From positions 992,001 to 1,056,000 of the forward strand of contig CBDCYF010000005.1 of NCBI GenBank assembly GCA_965224065.1: 64,000 nucleotides of DNA, given 5' to 3'. The position numbers were made by a program, and so were the translations under genes. The notes under the pieces were generated by a model. It was not told where the DNA came from. It searched no databases and worked only from the letters and a program-made list of their open reading frames with translations. The DNA is from JAOTZA01 sp965224065. GTDB taxonomy: Bacteria; Acidobacteriota; Thermoanaerobaculia; Multivoradales; JAHEKO01. Of this stretch, positions 25,304-34,032 are shown piece after piece; the first letter of the stretch is position 1; each line of letters opens with the position of its first letter.

Positions 25304-26556
25304 GGCGCCGCTGTCCCCTCCGGAGCCATGCGAACGCGCCGCTCATGCCGCACCTAGCAGCCCGTGGTAGAAGTCGAGACGGTCGCGTTGCAGACTCTGT
25401 GGGGCCAGATGGAAGGCGCCGCGACGCAGGCGATGCCGGAGCATCGCCGAGGAGCGGCAACGAGGCAGATGGCTCTACACAGTCTGCAACCCGAAGGGCG
25501 ACAAGGGGTCACGGCACACCTGCTGCGTTGCTCGTCGTCGACGATAACACCGCATCGACTCCTCCTCGCGCCTTGCAGTTGTACCGTAAGACCTTGTCGC
25601 GCGACCCTCTGGACTTCTACCACGGGCTGCTAGGGCTGGCCGTCTTTCTGCTGCTCGGAGCAGCCGCCTTCGCCCAGGACGCTTCGCTAACCGTCGACAT
25701 CCGGCCAACGACCGCCGAGATCGGCGATCGCGTGGTCGCCACGCTGACTCTTACCCAGACCGCCGAGGCCGTCGGGCCGCCGGTGTTCCCGGATTGGGAG
25801 GATTCCTGGGGTGAGGCGGAGCTGATGGCGACCGGCCCCGTCGAGGAGCTCGGGGGCTCGCGCTTCCGGCAAGAGGTCACTCTCACCGTCTTTCGAACCG
25901 GCGAGGTCACCTTGCCGCCGGTGACCGTCGAGGTACCGCTGCCGGAACAAGTGCTCGCCGTCACCAGCGAGCCCCGAGTCCTGGAGATCCGCTCGGTGCT
26001 CCCCCAGGACGTCGAAGACCCCGAGGCGCGTCCGCCCGCACCACCTCGCGCCTTGCCCATCGGGGAGACTTTCTGGCGAAGCGTCGTGGGGCTGGCTCTT
26101 GCCTGTCTCGCCGCCGCATTTTTTCTGGCGCGCCGCCGTGCGACCGACGTCGGAGACGAGAGCCGGGCGATTCCGCCGCTCGAAGCTCTTGCGAAAGACC
26201 TGGAGGGTTTGAGGAGCTCGAAGGATCCGGTGGCCTTTCACACCGGTCTGAGCCTGTGTGTGCGCCGGTTCCTCGGACGCTGTTTCGCGTTCCCGGCGCT
26301 CGAGAGCACGACCACCGAAGTCCGGCGCCGCTTGCTCGGCGCCGAAGTACCCACGGCCACGGTGTCGCGCGTGGAACGTCTGTTGCGGCGCAGCGACCTG
26401 GTCAAGTTCGCCCATGAGTTCGCCCCCGCCGGGCGTGTCCGGCAAGAGCCGGATGCCGGGTTGGAAGAAGCTCTCGCCCTGGGCGGCGAGATCGATCGCT
26501 ACCTCCGGCCACCCGATCCGGAGATCACCGACCGAGAAACGGAGCGGGCCGCGTGA
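25300..26556 (+). CDS. BatD/DUF4381-like membrane protein with in-frame transposon insertion in its signal peptide region
   Basis: The reading frame from ATG 25300, which overlaps the DUF58 stop by ATGA like its neighbours, is open for 418 codons. Codons 1-18 give a basic segment (MRRRCPLRSHANAPLMPH). Codons 19-110 are the inserted element plus one CTAG copy. Codon 111 onward gives LGLAVFLLLGAAAFAQD, a typical signal-peptide core. Without the 92 inserted codons these join into one normal signal peptide. The rest is a beta-rich BatD-like domain, one membrane segment (SVVGLALACLAAAFFLAR), and a cytosolic DUF4381-like helical tail. A TTG at 25594 is an alternative start. Export of the present product is doubtful. 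Confidence 0.8.
   Translation: MRRRCPLRSHANAPLMPHLAARGRSRDGRVADSVGPDGRRRDAGDAGASPRSGNEADGSTQSATRRATRGHGTPAALLVVDDNTASTPPRALQLYRKTLSRDPLDFYHGLLGLAVFLLLGAAAFAQDASLTVDIRPTTAEIGDRVVATLTLTQTAEAVGPPVFPDWEDSWGEAELMATGPVEELGGSRFRQEVTLTVFRTGEVTLPPVTVEVPLPEQVLAVTSEPRVLEIRSVLPQDVEDPEARPPAPPRALPIGETFWRSVVGLALACLAAAFFLARRRATDVGDESRAIPPLEALAKDLEGLRSSKDPVAFHTGLSLCVRRFLGRCFAFPALESTTTEVRRRLLGAEVPTATVSRVERLLRRSDLVKFAHEFAPAGRVRQEPDAGLEEALALGGEIDRYLRPPDPEITDRETERAA
25354..25633. mobile_element. 272-bp MITE-like element with CTAG target duplication
   Basis: Perfect 18-base terminal inverted repeats, CAGCCCGTGGTAGAAGTC (25358-25375) and GACTTCTACCACGGGCTG (25612-25629), are flanked by CTAG on both sides (25354-25357 and 25630-25633). 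Similarity of the arms extends further inward (GGTCGCG and CGCGACC). No transposase is encoded, so it is non-autonomous. The CTAG target resembles that of some IS5-group elements, but this is inference. The net insertion is 276 bases, exactly 92 codons without a stop. Confidence 0.88.
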
Positions 26557-27548
26557 GCGCGTTGCCGCAGTTCGCCCACCCCCTGTGGCTCCTGGCGCTT
26601 TTGGCCGTGCCGCTCCTCGTCTGGTATCGCCACCGGCGGCGGTCGCCGGGCGCTCTCTCCTACAGCCGTCTCCCCGCCGCGATCCGTGGTGTGTGGAGAA
26701 TCCACGTGCCGTTCTATCTCAGGCTGCTGGCCTTTGCGCTGCTGGTGACCGCGCTGGCCCGACCGCAGATCGGCTTTGCCTGGGAAGAGAGCCTCACCGA
26801 GGGCATCGACATCGAAATCGTTCTCGACATCTCGGGCTCGATGGGCGCGGAGGACTTTCAACCCCGCAACCGGTTGGCGGTGGCCAAAGACGTGGTCAAG
26901 GACTTTGTTCGCCAGCGGACAGGAGACCGGCTGGGACTGGTGGTTTTTTCGGGCACGGCACTCACCCGCGCCCCGCTGACCAGCGACCGCGCGATGCTCG
27001 AGTTCCTGATCGACTCGGTCGAGTTGAACACGCTGCCCGATGGCACCGCGATCGGCGTCGCGCTGGCGAACGCGGCGGCGAGGCTCAAGCACAGCGAGGC
27101 CGAATCGCGCGTCCTGATCCTGGTCACCGACGGGGTCAACAACTCGGGCGCCATCGACCCGCTCTCGGCAACGGCGATCTGCAAGGGGCTGGGTATCCGC
27201 GTCTACACCATCGGTGTCGGAACCCACGGCCGCGTACCGGTGCCCCTGACCCAAATCAACCCGCGCACCGGTCGCCGTCAGGTCACTCGACAGATGGTGG
27301 AGGTCGAGGTCGATGAGGAGCTGCTGCGAAAGATCGCCGATCGCACCGGCGGCCGCTTCTTCGAGGCCACCGACCCCGACAGCCTGCGGGGCGTATTCGA
27401 CGAGATCGACCGGCTGGAAAAGACGCCCCTCGAGATCAAGCGCTATGTGCGATACGAGGAGGCCTTCGCGCCCTTGGCGGCCGGCGGGCTGGCGCTGGTG
27501 CTGCTCCCTCTCTTGACGGCGATTCTGGGACAGACGGTGGAGCCATGA
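26553..27548 (+). CDS. BatA-like VWA domain membrane protein
   Basis: Membrane-anchored von Willebrand A protein of the Bat type. The 331 residues have two N-terminal hydrophobic segments (PLWLLALLAVPLLVWY and FYLRLLAFALLVTALA), a VWA domain with the metal-site Asp92-x-Ser94-x-Ser96 in VLDISGSM plus VTDGVNNSG, and a C-terminal membrane segment. The GTG start overlaps the previous stop by four bases, and the stop overlaps batB. It is a likely MoxR client. Confidence 0.9.
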   Translation: MSALPQFAHPLWLLALLAVPLLVWYRHRRRSPGALSYSRLPAAIRGVWRIHVPFYLRLLAFALLVTALARPQIGFAWEESLTEGIDIEIVLDISGSMGAEDFQPRNRLAVAKDVVKDFVRQRTGDRLGLVVFSGTALTRAPLTSDRAMLEFLIDSVELNTLPDGTAIGVALANAAARLKHSEAESRVLILVTDGVNNSGAIDPLSATAICKGLGIRVYTIGVGTHGRVPVPLTQINPRTGRRQVTRQMVEVEVDEELLRKIADRTGGRFFEATDPDSLRGVFDEIDRLEKTPLEIKRYVRYEEAFAPLAAGGLALVLLPLLTAILGQTVEP

Positions 27549-28558
27549 CCTTCGGCTTCCCACAGGCGCTGTGGCTGACGGCGCTGGCGCCGGTTACCGC
27601 GCTGCTCGCCGTCTGGGTGTGGCGCAAGCGGCTTCGCGACGCGGCGGCCTGGGTGGCGCGTGGTCTGTGGGAACGGCTGCACATCGAGCTCCGTCGTGGA
27701 CGTCTATGGGGCTCTGTCGCGTTGCTCGCGATCGCGGTGCTGGGCGCGGCGCTGGCCCTGGCCCGCCCGCGCTGGGGGATGAGTCAGCAGTTGATCGAGC
27801 GGCAAGGCGTCGACGTCGTGTTTCTTCTCGACTCCTCACTCTCGATGCGAGCGCAGGATGTGCCGCCGTCCCGCATGGACATCGCCAAGACCCTTGTCCG
27901 CCGGATGGTGTCCGCCCTCCCGGGCCACCGCGTGGCGCTGGTCCAGGCGGAAGGCGAGGGGGTCGTGCTGGCGCCGCTGACGATCGACGCGGCGGTCATC
28001 GACCTGGTGTTGGATACCGTCACCGCCGGCTCCCTGCCCCAACCGGGGACTCGCCTCGCGCAAGCGGTGCGGCAAGCGCTGGATCTCTTTCCGCCCGAGA
28101 GCGAACGGCACCGCGTCCTGATCGTGATCTCGGACGGCGAAGACCACGGTGGTGGCTGGGACGCGATCGAGACGCGGCTGTCCGAAAACCACGTGATCGC
28201 CCACACGATCGGCGTCGGCACCGCCAAGGGCGCGCCGATCCCCCTCGACGCCGCCGGCGGCCCGCAGTACAAACAGGACCGGGAAGGCCAGATCGTGGTG
28301 TCGCAGCTCCATGAGAAGGCGCTGCGCCGGCTGAGCGATGAGACCGGGGGGTTGTTTCTCCCGGTCGAGCGGGCCACGGCCGACCCGACCCCCCTGGTGG
28401 CCGCGATCGACGAAATGGAAAAACGGACCTTCGAGGGCGAGGTTCTCAACCTCCAGGCCGAGCGCTTTCAATGGCCGCTGGCCGCGTCGGTCGGCGCTCT
28501 GGCGCTGTTTCTGGGTCTCTCGCCCTTCACCGATCTGCGGCCGGAGGTCCCGCGATGA
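27545..28558 (+). CDS. BatB-like VWA domain membrane protein
   Basis: Second VWA protein of the operon, 337 residues, parallel in layout to the preceding one: N-terminal hydrophobic segments (ALWLTALAPVTALLAVWVW, SVALLAIAVLGAALALA), VWA with DSSLSM as DxSxS and ISDGEDHGG, and a C-terminal hydrophobic segment (AASVGALALFLGLSPF). ATGA overlaps join it to both neighbours. Pairing of BatA and BatB is typical of the Bat operon, where they may form a hetero-oligomer (family knowledge). Confidence 0.9.
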   Translation: MTFGFPQALWLTALAPVTALLAVWVWRKRLRDAAAWVARGLWERLHIELRRGRLWGSVALLAIAVLGAALALARPRWGMSQQLIERQGVDVVFLLDSSLSMRAQDVPPSRMDIAKTLVRRMVSALPGHRVALVQAEGEGVVLAPLTIDAAVIDLVLDTVTAGSLPQPGTRLAQAVRQALDLFPPESERHRVLIVISDGEDHGGGWDAIETRLSENHVIAHTIGVGTAKGAPIPLDAAGGPQYKQDREGQIVVSQLHEKALRRLSDETGGLFLPVERATADPTPLVAAIDEMEKRTFEGEVLNLQAERFQWPLAASVGALALFLGLSPFTDLRPEVPR

Positions 28559-29448
28559 GGCGCATCCCGCCCCCGGCCGTCCAGACGGCCACGCTCACGG
28601 CGTTCTGCGTGGCGGCGTTCTTTTCGCTGGCGGCGGCCCAGACACCGCAAGACCCGGCGCCCCAGGCCACTCCCCCGCCACCGGGGGCTCCCCCTGCACC
28701 ACCGGCTGTCCAGCCCGGTTCTTCGGCACAAGGCACGCTGCCGGAGCCGACCTGGCTCGACCGGCTGAGATTCAACGCCCGCGAGCGCACCGCGCGAGGC
28801 CTCGAAGCTCTCGAAAACGAGCAGCCACTCGAGGCCCTGCGACCGTTTCGCACCGCCGGCCGTCTCCAGGCCACCGATCCGCTGGCCCAGTTCAACGCCG
28901 GCACCGCCGAGCTCCTGGTGCCTGAGGAGCAAGCCGACGCCGCGAGCTCGCTGGCGCCTCTGTCCTTTGCGGCCGAGAACTCTTCGGACGAGCTGGCGCC
29001 GACCGCTCACTACAACCTCGGCAACGCGCACCTGGCCGCCGGCGACCCCGGCGCCGCCATCGAGGCCTACAAGGCCTCTCTCCGCGCGGCGCCGGACAAC
29101 CCGGAGGCCAAGTTCAATCTGGAGGTCGCCCTCCGCCGGCTCCAACAGCAGCAACAGCAACAACAGCAACCAGACGACCAGCCGTCGGAAGAAAACGACG
29201 AGGAGGACAACGAGCAGGAGCAGCCGCAGCAGCCGGGCGAATCGCCCGCCGATGAGCCCTCCGACGAGCCGCAGGGAGAGGAAGAGCCGGACGAGGACGA
29301 GCAGCAGGACTTCGAGGACCAGCCCGACATGACGGCCGAGCAAGCCGCCGCCATTCTGGAAGCGGTCGAGAACCTGGAGCGCGAGCAGCGCCGCGAGCAG
29401 GCCGCGGAGCGAGCACGTGAGTCGTCCAAGAAGGGGAAAGACTGGTGA
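28555..29448 (+). CDS. BatC-like TPR protein with Gln-rich and acidic tail
   Basis: Exported TPR protein of 297 residues. It has a signal peptide (TATLTAFCVAAFFSLAAAQ), a Pro-rich linker, TPR-type helices (AHYNLGNAHLAAGDPGAAIEA), a run of about nine Gln, a long Glu/Asp/Gln/Pro segment and a final charged helix (ILEAVENLEREQRREQ). TPR proteins occupy this place in Bat operons and probably scaffold the VWA proteins. The low-complexity region is acidic, unlike the rest of the operon. ATG 28555 overlaps the batB stop. Confidence 0.88.
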   Translation: MRRIPPPAVQTATLTAFCVAAFFSLAAAQTPQDPAPQATPPPPGAPPAPPAVQPGSSAQGTLPEPTWLDRLRFNARERTARGLEALENEQPLEALRPFRTAGRLQATDPLAQFNAGTAELLVPEEQADAASSLAPLSFAAENSSDELAPTAHYNLGNAHLAAGDPGAAIEAYKASLRAAPDNPEAKFNLEVALRRLQQQQQQQQQPDDQPSEENDEEDNEQEQPQQPGESPADEPSDEPQGEEEPDEDEQQDFEDQPDMTAEQAAAILEAVENLEREQRREQAAERARESSKKGKDW

Positions 29449-31232
29449 TCGGCCGGCGCCGGCACGCCGCGATCGCATCTCTTCTGGTGGCGCTCGCCGC
29501 CGGGTGGTCTCCCCACCCGGCGCGGGCGGCCGGCGCGCACATCACGCCTTCGGTGACCCTCACACCCGAGTCGATCGGGCTGGGGCAGACGACCACGCTG
29601 ACGATCACTCTCGAGACGAGCGGCCTGTCCGACGTCCGCTTCGAGCCTCGATTCGAGCTCGAGAACTTCGACAAGATCTCGGGGGCGTCGCGCGCTCAGA
29701 AGGTGAGCTTTGTCAACGGCCGCGTGACGCGAAGCGACTCGCTTTCCTGGCGGCTCCGTCCGATCCAGGCCGGGCCCGCCCGCGTCTACAGAATCCGAGT
29801 CGAGGTCGACACAAAGGTCTTTGTGCTCGACGACGTCCAGATCGAGATCGCCGAGGAGCCGGTCCCCCAGCCCCGGCAAAGGAGCGCCGGCCGCAGCCCC
29901 TTTGCCGAGTTGGATGAAATGTGGGACCCGTTTGGCCGCCGGCGTGCCCGCGAACCGCTCCCGCCGTTCAAACCCAATATCTTTATGCGTGCCGAAGTCT
30001 CGCCGCGTTCGCCCTTTGTCGGCCAGCAGGTCCTCTACACGCTCTACCTCTTCACACAGGCGGACGTGGCGGCCATCGACCCGGTCGAGATGCCCGATTT
30101 TGCCGGCGCCTGGTCTCAGGAGGTCCCGCAGCCCGAGCCTCGCAAGGTCACCATGACCAAGGTTCAGGACGTCGACTACGGCCGTGTGATCCTGCTGCGC
30201 AAGGCGCTCTTTCCATTGCGCGATGGGCGTCTCGAGATCGAACCGGTTCGCGCCCGGCTGGTCATCAAGGTCCCGGAGCGGAGTTGGCTCGGTCCGCTCC
30301 TGGACCGCACCGAGCAGATCGAGCGCACCAGCAACAAGTTGGCGGTCGAAGTCAAGCCACTGCCCGAGGCACCGGAGGGATTCCAGGGGGCCGTCGGTCA
30401 GCTCGAGCTCGCGTCGCACCTGGAGCCCGCCGAGCTGGAAGTCGGCCAGGCCGCGACCCTCACCGTCTCGCTTGCCGGGGAGGGTCACATCCAGGGCCTG
30501 CCGGCTCCGGCGCTTCCCGAGCTCGACAGCGTGCGTCGTTTTCCGCCCGAACAGAGCGGCCGCGACAAGATCGTCGGCACCAAGGTCCGAGGCGAGCGTT
30601 CCTGGACCTATGTGCTGGTCCCCGACCAGCCCGGCGAGTGGGAGCTTCCCGAGATCCGCTACCCCTACTTCGACCCGGCGGCCGGAGAGTTCAAAGAGGC
30701 AGTGGCCGAGGCTGTCAAGCTCCGGTCCCTCCCCGACCCGGAGACCCTGGCGGCGAGCGCGCCCACACCGGCGACAGAAGAGGCGACCGAGGCCGGGGCC
30801 GATCTGGTCGCCGGATCGGGCTTGCCCCGGCCTTCGCCGTGGCTGTGGACCCTGCTCGCCCTATTGCCGCTGCTCTTGGCGTTTCTTTTCAAGTTGCGGC
30901 CGAGCTCGCAAAGGCGCCAGGATTGCCGGGATCTCAAAAGAAGCCTGCGCCAGGCGGCCGAGATCAAATCGCCGCGGCGGTCGGTCGATCAGATCGAATC
31001 TTCCTGGCGGGAGTTTCTCGTGCGCCGCTGGGACCTGAGGCCGGGAGTCGCGCCGGCCAAATGGGGAGATCTCCTGGAAGAAAAGGGAGCGAATGCGGAG
31101 ACCGTCGAGCAGATCGACCGGCTGGCGGAAGACCTCAACTACCTCCGCTTCGCTCCGGAGCTGGCCGCGGCGGACACGGTACGGACCGAGATCCTGACAC
31201 GATCGGCGCGCCTTCTCCGCACTCTGGGCTGA
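29445..31232 (+). CDS. BatD-like protein (oxygen tolerance family)
   Basis: Large periplasmic protein on a membrane anchor, 595 residues. It has a signal peptide (IASLLVALAAGWSPHPARA), several beta-sandwich segments (TPSVTLTPESIGLGQTTTL, FMRAEVSPRSPFVGQQVLY, LEPAELEVGQAATLTVSL) and near residue 465 a membrane segment (WLWTLLALLPLLLAFLFKL) followed by a helical cytosolic tail. This is the BatD layout. The GTG start overlaps the TPR gene stop. It closes the operon, which is followed by a 70-82 base gap. Confidence 0.9.
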   Translation: MIGRRRHAAIASLLVALAAGWSPHPARAAGAHITPSVTLTPESIGLGQTTTLTITLETSGLSDVRFEPRFELENFDKISGASRAQKVSFVNGRVTRSDSLSWRLRPIQAGPARVYRIRVEVDTKVFVLDDVQIEIAEEPVPQPRQRSAGRSPFAELDEMWDPFGRRRAREPLPPFKPNIFMRAEVSPRSPFVGQQVLYTLYLFTQADVAAIDPVEMPDFAGAWSQEVPQPEPRKVTMTKVQDVDYGRVILLRKALFPLRDGRLEIEPVRARLVIKVPERSWLGPLLDRTEQIERTSNKLAVEVKPLPEAPEGFQGAVGQLELASHLEPAELEVGQAATLTVSLAGEGHIQGLPAPALPELDSVRRFPPEQSGRDKIVGTKVRGERSWTYVLVPDQPGEWELPEIRYPYFDPAAGEFKEAVAEAVKLRSLPDPETLAASAPTPATEEATEAGADLVAGSGLPRPSPWLWTLLALLPLLLAFLFKLRPSSQRRQDCRDLKRSLRQAAEIKSPRRSVDQIESSWREFLVRRWDLRPGVAPAKWGDLLEEKGANAETVEQIDRLAEDLNYLRFAPELAAADTVRTEILTRSARLLRTLG

Positions 31233-31314
31233 GCCGGGACCGGCCCGCCCGCGCGAGTGACGGATTCCCTATCGAGGGTCCGGCACGTCTGCTAAGGTTA
31301 CGGTGCAAACGCCC

Positions 31315-32511
31315 ATGAGGCATGGAGTTTCGGCTCAAAGCGCGCCGGAGTCGGCAGTCCATGCCCCCGCCGTGATGACGACTTTCCACTGTCTCGAGCC
31401 CCAGGATCTGGAGGCCTTTCTCGAGCGGCGGCGCGCCATCCCATCGTTCGCTCTGGACATGAGCCTGGCCGAGAACCTGACCGCGGTCCTGCGCAAGGCC
31501 AACGAGTTCGTCCCCTCGGAATCGGGATCGATCCTGCTCGACAACCCCAAGGACAAGCGACCCGACCGAAGCCAGAACTCGTTGACGTTTATCGCCGCCT
31601 TCGGGTCCAAGTCGGCGGGCCTGATCGGGCGTACCGTGCCCGCCGACACGGGGATCGCCGGACACGTCTATGTCAGCGGCAAATCACACTGCTCGTCCAA
31701 CGTCGGCAAGGACGACCTGTTCTTCCCGGACATCGACCGGGACAACCAGTACCAGACGACCTCTCTCGTCGCCATCCCGGTGAGAATCGAGAAAGAGGTC
31801 TGCGGCGTGCTCGAGCTGATCAACCGGCAGCAGATCGGCGAGTTCAGCAACGAAGATCTCAATCTGCTCGAGATCTTCGCCGGCTATATCTCGATCTCGA
31901 TCCAAAACGTCCTCGACGGCCGTCAGGCTCAGGAGATCGCCAAGCGGGACAACCTCACCGGGCTCTTCAACGACCGCTATCTCCACATCGCGCTGTCGCG
32001 CGCGATCGCCCGGTGCCGGCGCGAAAACAGCGACCTGGCCCTGCTCTTTCTGGATCTCGACTTCTTCAAGCGAGTCAACGACACCCACGGACATCTCGCC
32101 GGCAGCCAGGTCCTGCGCGAGGTCGGACAGCTCCTGCGCGAGGAGACGCCCTTCCCCGCCGCCATCGCGGCGCGCTACGGCGGCGACGAGTTCGTCATCG
32201 CGCTCCCCGGCTTCGACATCGAGGGAGCGGTGCTGCTCGCCGAGGAGATTCGCAATCGCATCGTCGAAAACGCGTTCTGTGCCAAGCCCGGCGAGATCCA
32301 ACCCGACCCGATCCACCTCACCGGACTGACCGCGTCGATCGGCGTCGCCACGTTGAGGCGCCATCTGGCCGACGAGATGTCGGTCGAGCGCTGCAAGTCC
32401 ACCCTGCTCCGGCTGTCCGATTCGGCGATGTATATCGCCAAGGAGACCGGCCGCAACCGCACCGCGACCGCCGGCGAGCCGGTCAAACGGCAGCAAATCG
32501 CAGCCGATTAG
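31315..32511 (+). CDS. GAF-GGDEF diguanylate cyclase
   Basis: Makes cyclic di-GMP. A GAF sensor domain comes first (about residues 45-205, VPADTGIAGHVYVSGK to VCGVLELINRQ), followed by a GGDEF domain with DNLTGLFNDRYLH, FLDLDFFKRVNDTHGHLAG and the intact active site RYGGDEF. The inhibitory RxxD site is not present just upstream of GGDEF, so product inhibition of the usual type is not expected. ATG 31315 is chosen; GTG 31303 and ATG 31375 are alternatives. No signal peptide or membrane segment is seen. Confidence 0.92.
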   Translation: MRHGVSAQSAPESAVHAPAVMTTFHCLEPQDLEAFLERRRAIPSFALDMSLAENLTAVLRKANEFVPSESGSILLDNPKDKRPDRSQNSLTFIAAFGSKSAGLIGRTVPADTGIAGHVYVSGKSHCSSNVGKDDLFFPDIDRDNQYQTTSLVAIPVRIEKEVCGVLELINRQQIGEFSNEDLNLLEIFAGYISISIQNVLDGRQAQEIAKRDNLTGLFNDRYLHIALSRAIARCRRENSDLALLFLDLDFFKRVNDTHGHLAGSQVLREVGQLLREETPFPAAIAARYGGDEFVIALPGFDIEGAVLLAEEIRNRIVENAFCAKPGEIQPDPIHLTGLTASIGVATLRRHLADEMSVERCKSTLLRLSDSAMYIAKETGRNRTATAGEPVKRQQIAAD

Positions 32512-32546
32512 CTCGGGACACCGCCATCCTGTGCTAGCCTGTTTTG

Positions 32547-32568
32547 ACCGGATCCGAGCCGATCCGGT
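32547..32568. terminator. possible hairpin after the GGDEF gene
   Basis: ACCGGATC and GATCCGGT form an eight-base stem with a CGAGCC loop, 36 bases after the GGDEF stop. No U-tract follows, so it may be a weak or Rho-dependent terminator, or an operator. Confidence 0.35.
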
Positions 32569-32675
32569 TCTAGCTCGTCTCTCTCACACAGGCTCTATTA
32601 CGAGCTGCTGACGCAATATTTCGGGCCGGGAGAAGGCCAGGGGACTCCCGGCGCCCAAAAAGAGAAGACTCGGAA

Positions 32676-34004
32676 ATGGCGATAGCGCACACTCGGAAGG
32701 GGATCACCCCTCAAGACGTTCACGACCGGCTGTCCCGGCACATGCTGGTGGACGGCTTGCCGGTGGTTCTCGATCTCGAGAAGAGCCACGGCGCCTTTCT
32801 GCACGACGCCTCGAGCGGGCGCGAGATCATCGACCTCTTCACCTGTTTTGCGACCTCACCGCTCGGGTTCAATCACCCCGGCATCCGGGACACGGCCTTT
32901 GTCGACGAGATCTTGCCGGCGGCTCTCAACAAGCCGTCGAGCGCCGATTTCTACACCGCCGAGATGGCGCGGTTTGTCGAAGCCCTCGCCGGGACGATGG
33001 ACGCGTCGCTCTCCGATCACTTGTTTTTTATCGAGGGCGGGGCGCTGGCGGTCGAAAACGCCTTGAAGACCGCGTTTGACTGGAAGGTGCGCAAGAACCT
33101 CGCCGCGGGACGGGGTGAGAAGGGAACTCGCGTCATCCATCTGCGTGAGGCGTTTCACGGCCGGAGCGGCTACACCCTGTCATTGACCAACACCGATCCC
33201 ACCAAGACCGACTATTTCCCCAAGTTCGACTGGCCGCGGGTGACCAACCCCAAGCTGTCGTTCCCCGTGACCGACGAGGTTCTCGCCGCAGTCGAGAAGG
33301 CCGAGAGGCAGTCCGTGGATGAGATCCAGAAGGCTCTGGTCGACCATCCGCACGACATCGCCGCCCTCGTCATCGAGCCGATTCAGGCCGAGGGCGGAGA
33401 CAATCACTTTCGCGGCGAGTACCTGCAGCGGCTTCGCGACCTCGCCGACGAGGGCGAGTTTCTGCTCATCTTCGACGAGGTGCAGACCGGTTTTGGCACC
33501 ACCGGAAAGTGGTGGTGCGCCGAGCATTTCGGGGTCCAGCCCGACATCATGGCCTTTGGCAAGAAGACCCAGGTCTGTGGCATCGCCGCCTCGCGTCGTA
33601 TCGACGACGTCGACTCGGTGTTCAAGGTCTCGAGCCGGATCAACTCGACCTGGGGCGGGAATCTGGTGGACATGGTCCGGTGCCGCCGCTATATCGAGAT
33701 CATTCGTGAAGAAGGTCTGATCGAGAACGCGGCAACAGTCGGCGCGCACCTCCTGGAGGGCGTGCGCGGCCTGGCCGAGGAAATGCCCGATCTGGTCTCA
33801 AACCCGCGCGGCCGCGGGATGTTTGTCGCCTTCGATCTGACCGACCGCGAGCGCCGCAAAAAGGTCATCTGGAAAATGATCGACGAAGGCGTGCTCGGTC
33901 TCGCCAGCGGCAACCGGGGCGTGCGCTTCCGCCCACCACTCAATCTCACTCGGGAAGTCGCCGACGAGGGGCTCCGCCGAGTCCGCAAGGCACTACTTTC
34001 CTAA
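32676..34004 (+). CDS. lat: L-lysine 6-transaminase
   Basis: PLP enzyme that moves the epsilon-amino group of lysine to 2-oxoglutarate, giving 2-aminoadipate 6-semialdehyde. The 442 residues have FFIEGGALAVENALKTAF, the class III motif LLIFDEVQTGFGTTGKWW, and AFGKKTQVCG, whose Lys296/297 region should hold PLP. These closely follow the mycobacterial Lat pattern rather than general class III enzymes. The aldehyde dehydrogenase that would oxidise the product follows 28 bases downstream. Confidence 0.92.
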   Translation: MAIAHTRKGITPQDVHDRLSRHMLVDGLPVVLDLEKSHGAFLHDASSGREIIDLFTCFATSPLGFNHPGIRDTAFVDEILPAALNKPSSADFYTAEMARFVEALAGTMDASLSDHLFFIEGGALAVENALKTAFDWKVRKNLAAGRGEKGTRVIHLREAFHGRSGYTLSLTNTDPTKTDYFPKFDWPRVTNPKLSFPVTDEVLAAVEKAERQSVDEIQKALVDHPHDIAALVIEPIQAEGGDNHFRGEYLQRLRDLADEGEFLLIFDEVQTGFGTTGKWWCAEHFGVQPDIMAFGKKTQVCGIAASRRIDDVDSVFKVSSRINSTWGGNLVDMVRCRRYIEIIREEGLIENAATVGAHLLEGVRGLAEEMPDLVSNPRGRGMFVAFDLTDRERRKKVIWKMIDEGVLGLASGNRGVRFRPPLNLTREVADEGLRRVRKALLS

Positions 34005-34032
34005 CCGACCGCTCGGTACCCAGGAGTTTTCG

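Noticed and set aside
25364..25633. Open frames inside the element on both strands, as a possible transposase
   Set aside because: The products (about 89 residues) mirror each other because of the inverted repeats and show no DDE or HUH motifs.
29140..29172. CAG/CAA run as a regulatory microsatellite
   Set aside because: It encodes a short Gln run in the TPR protein with mixed codons; nothing suggests regulation.
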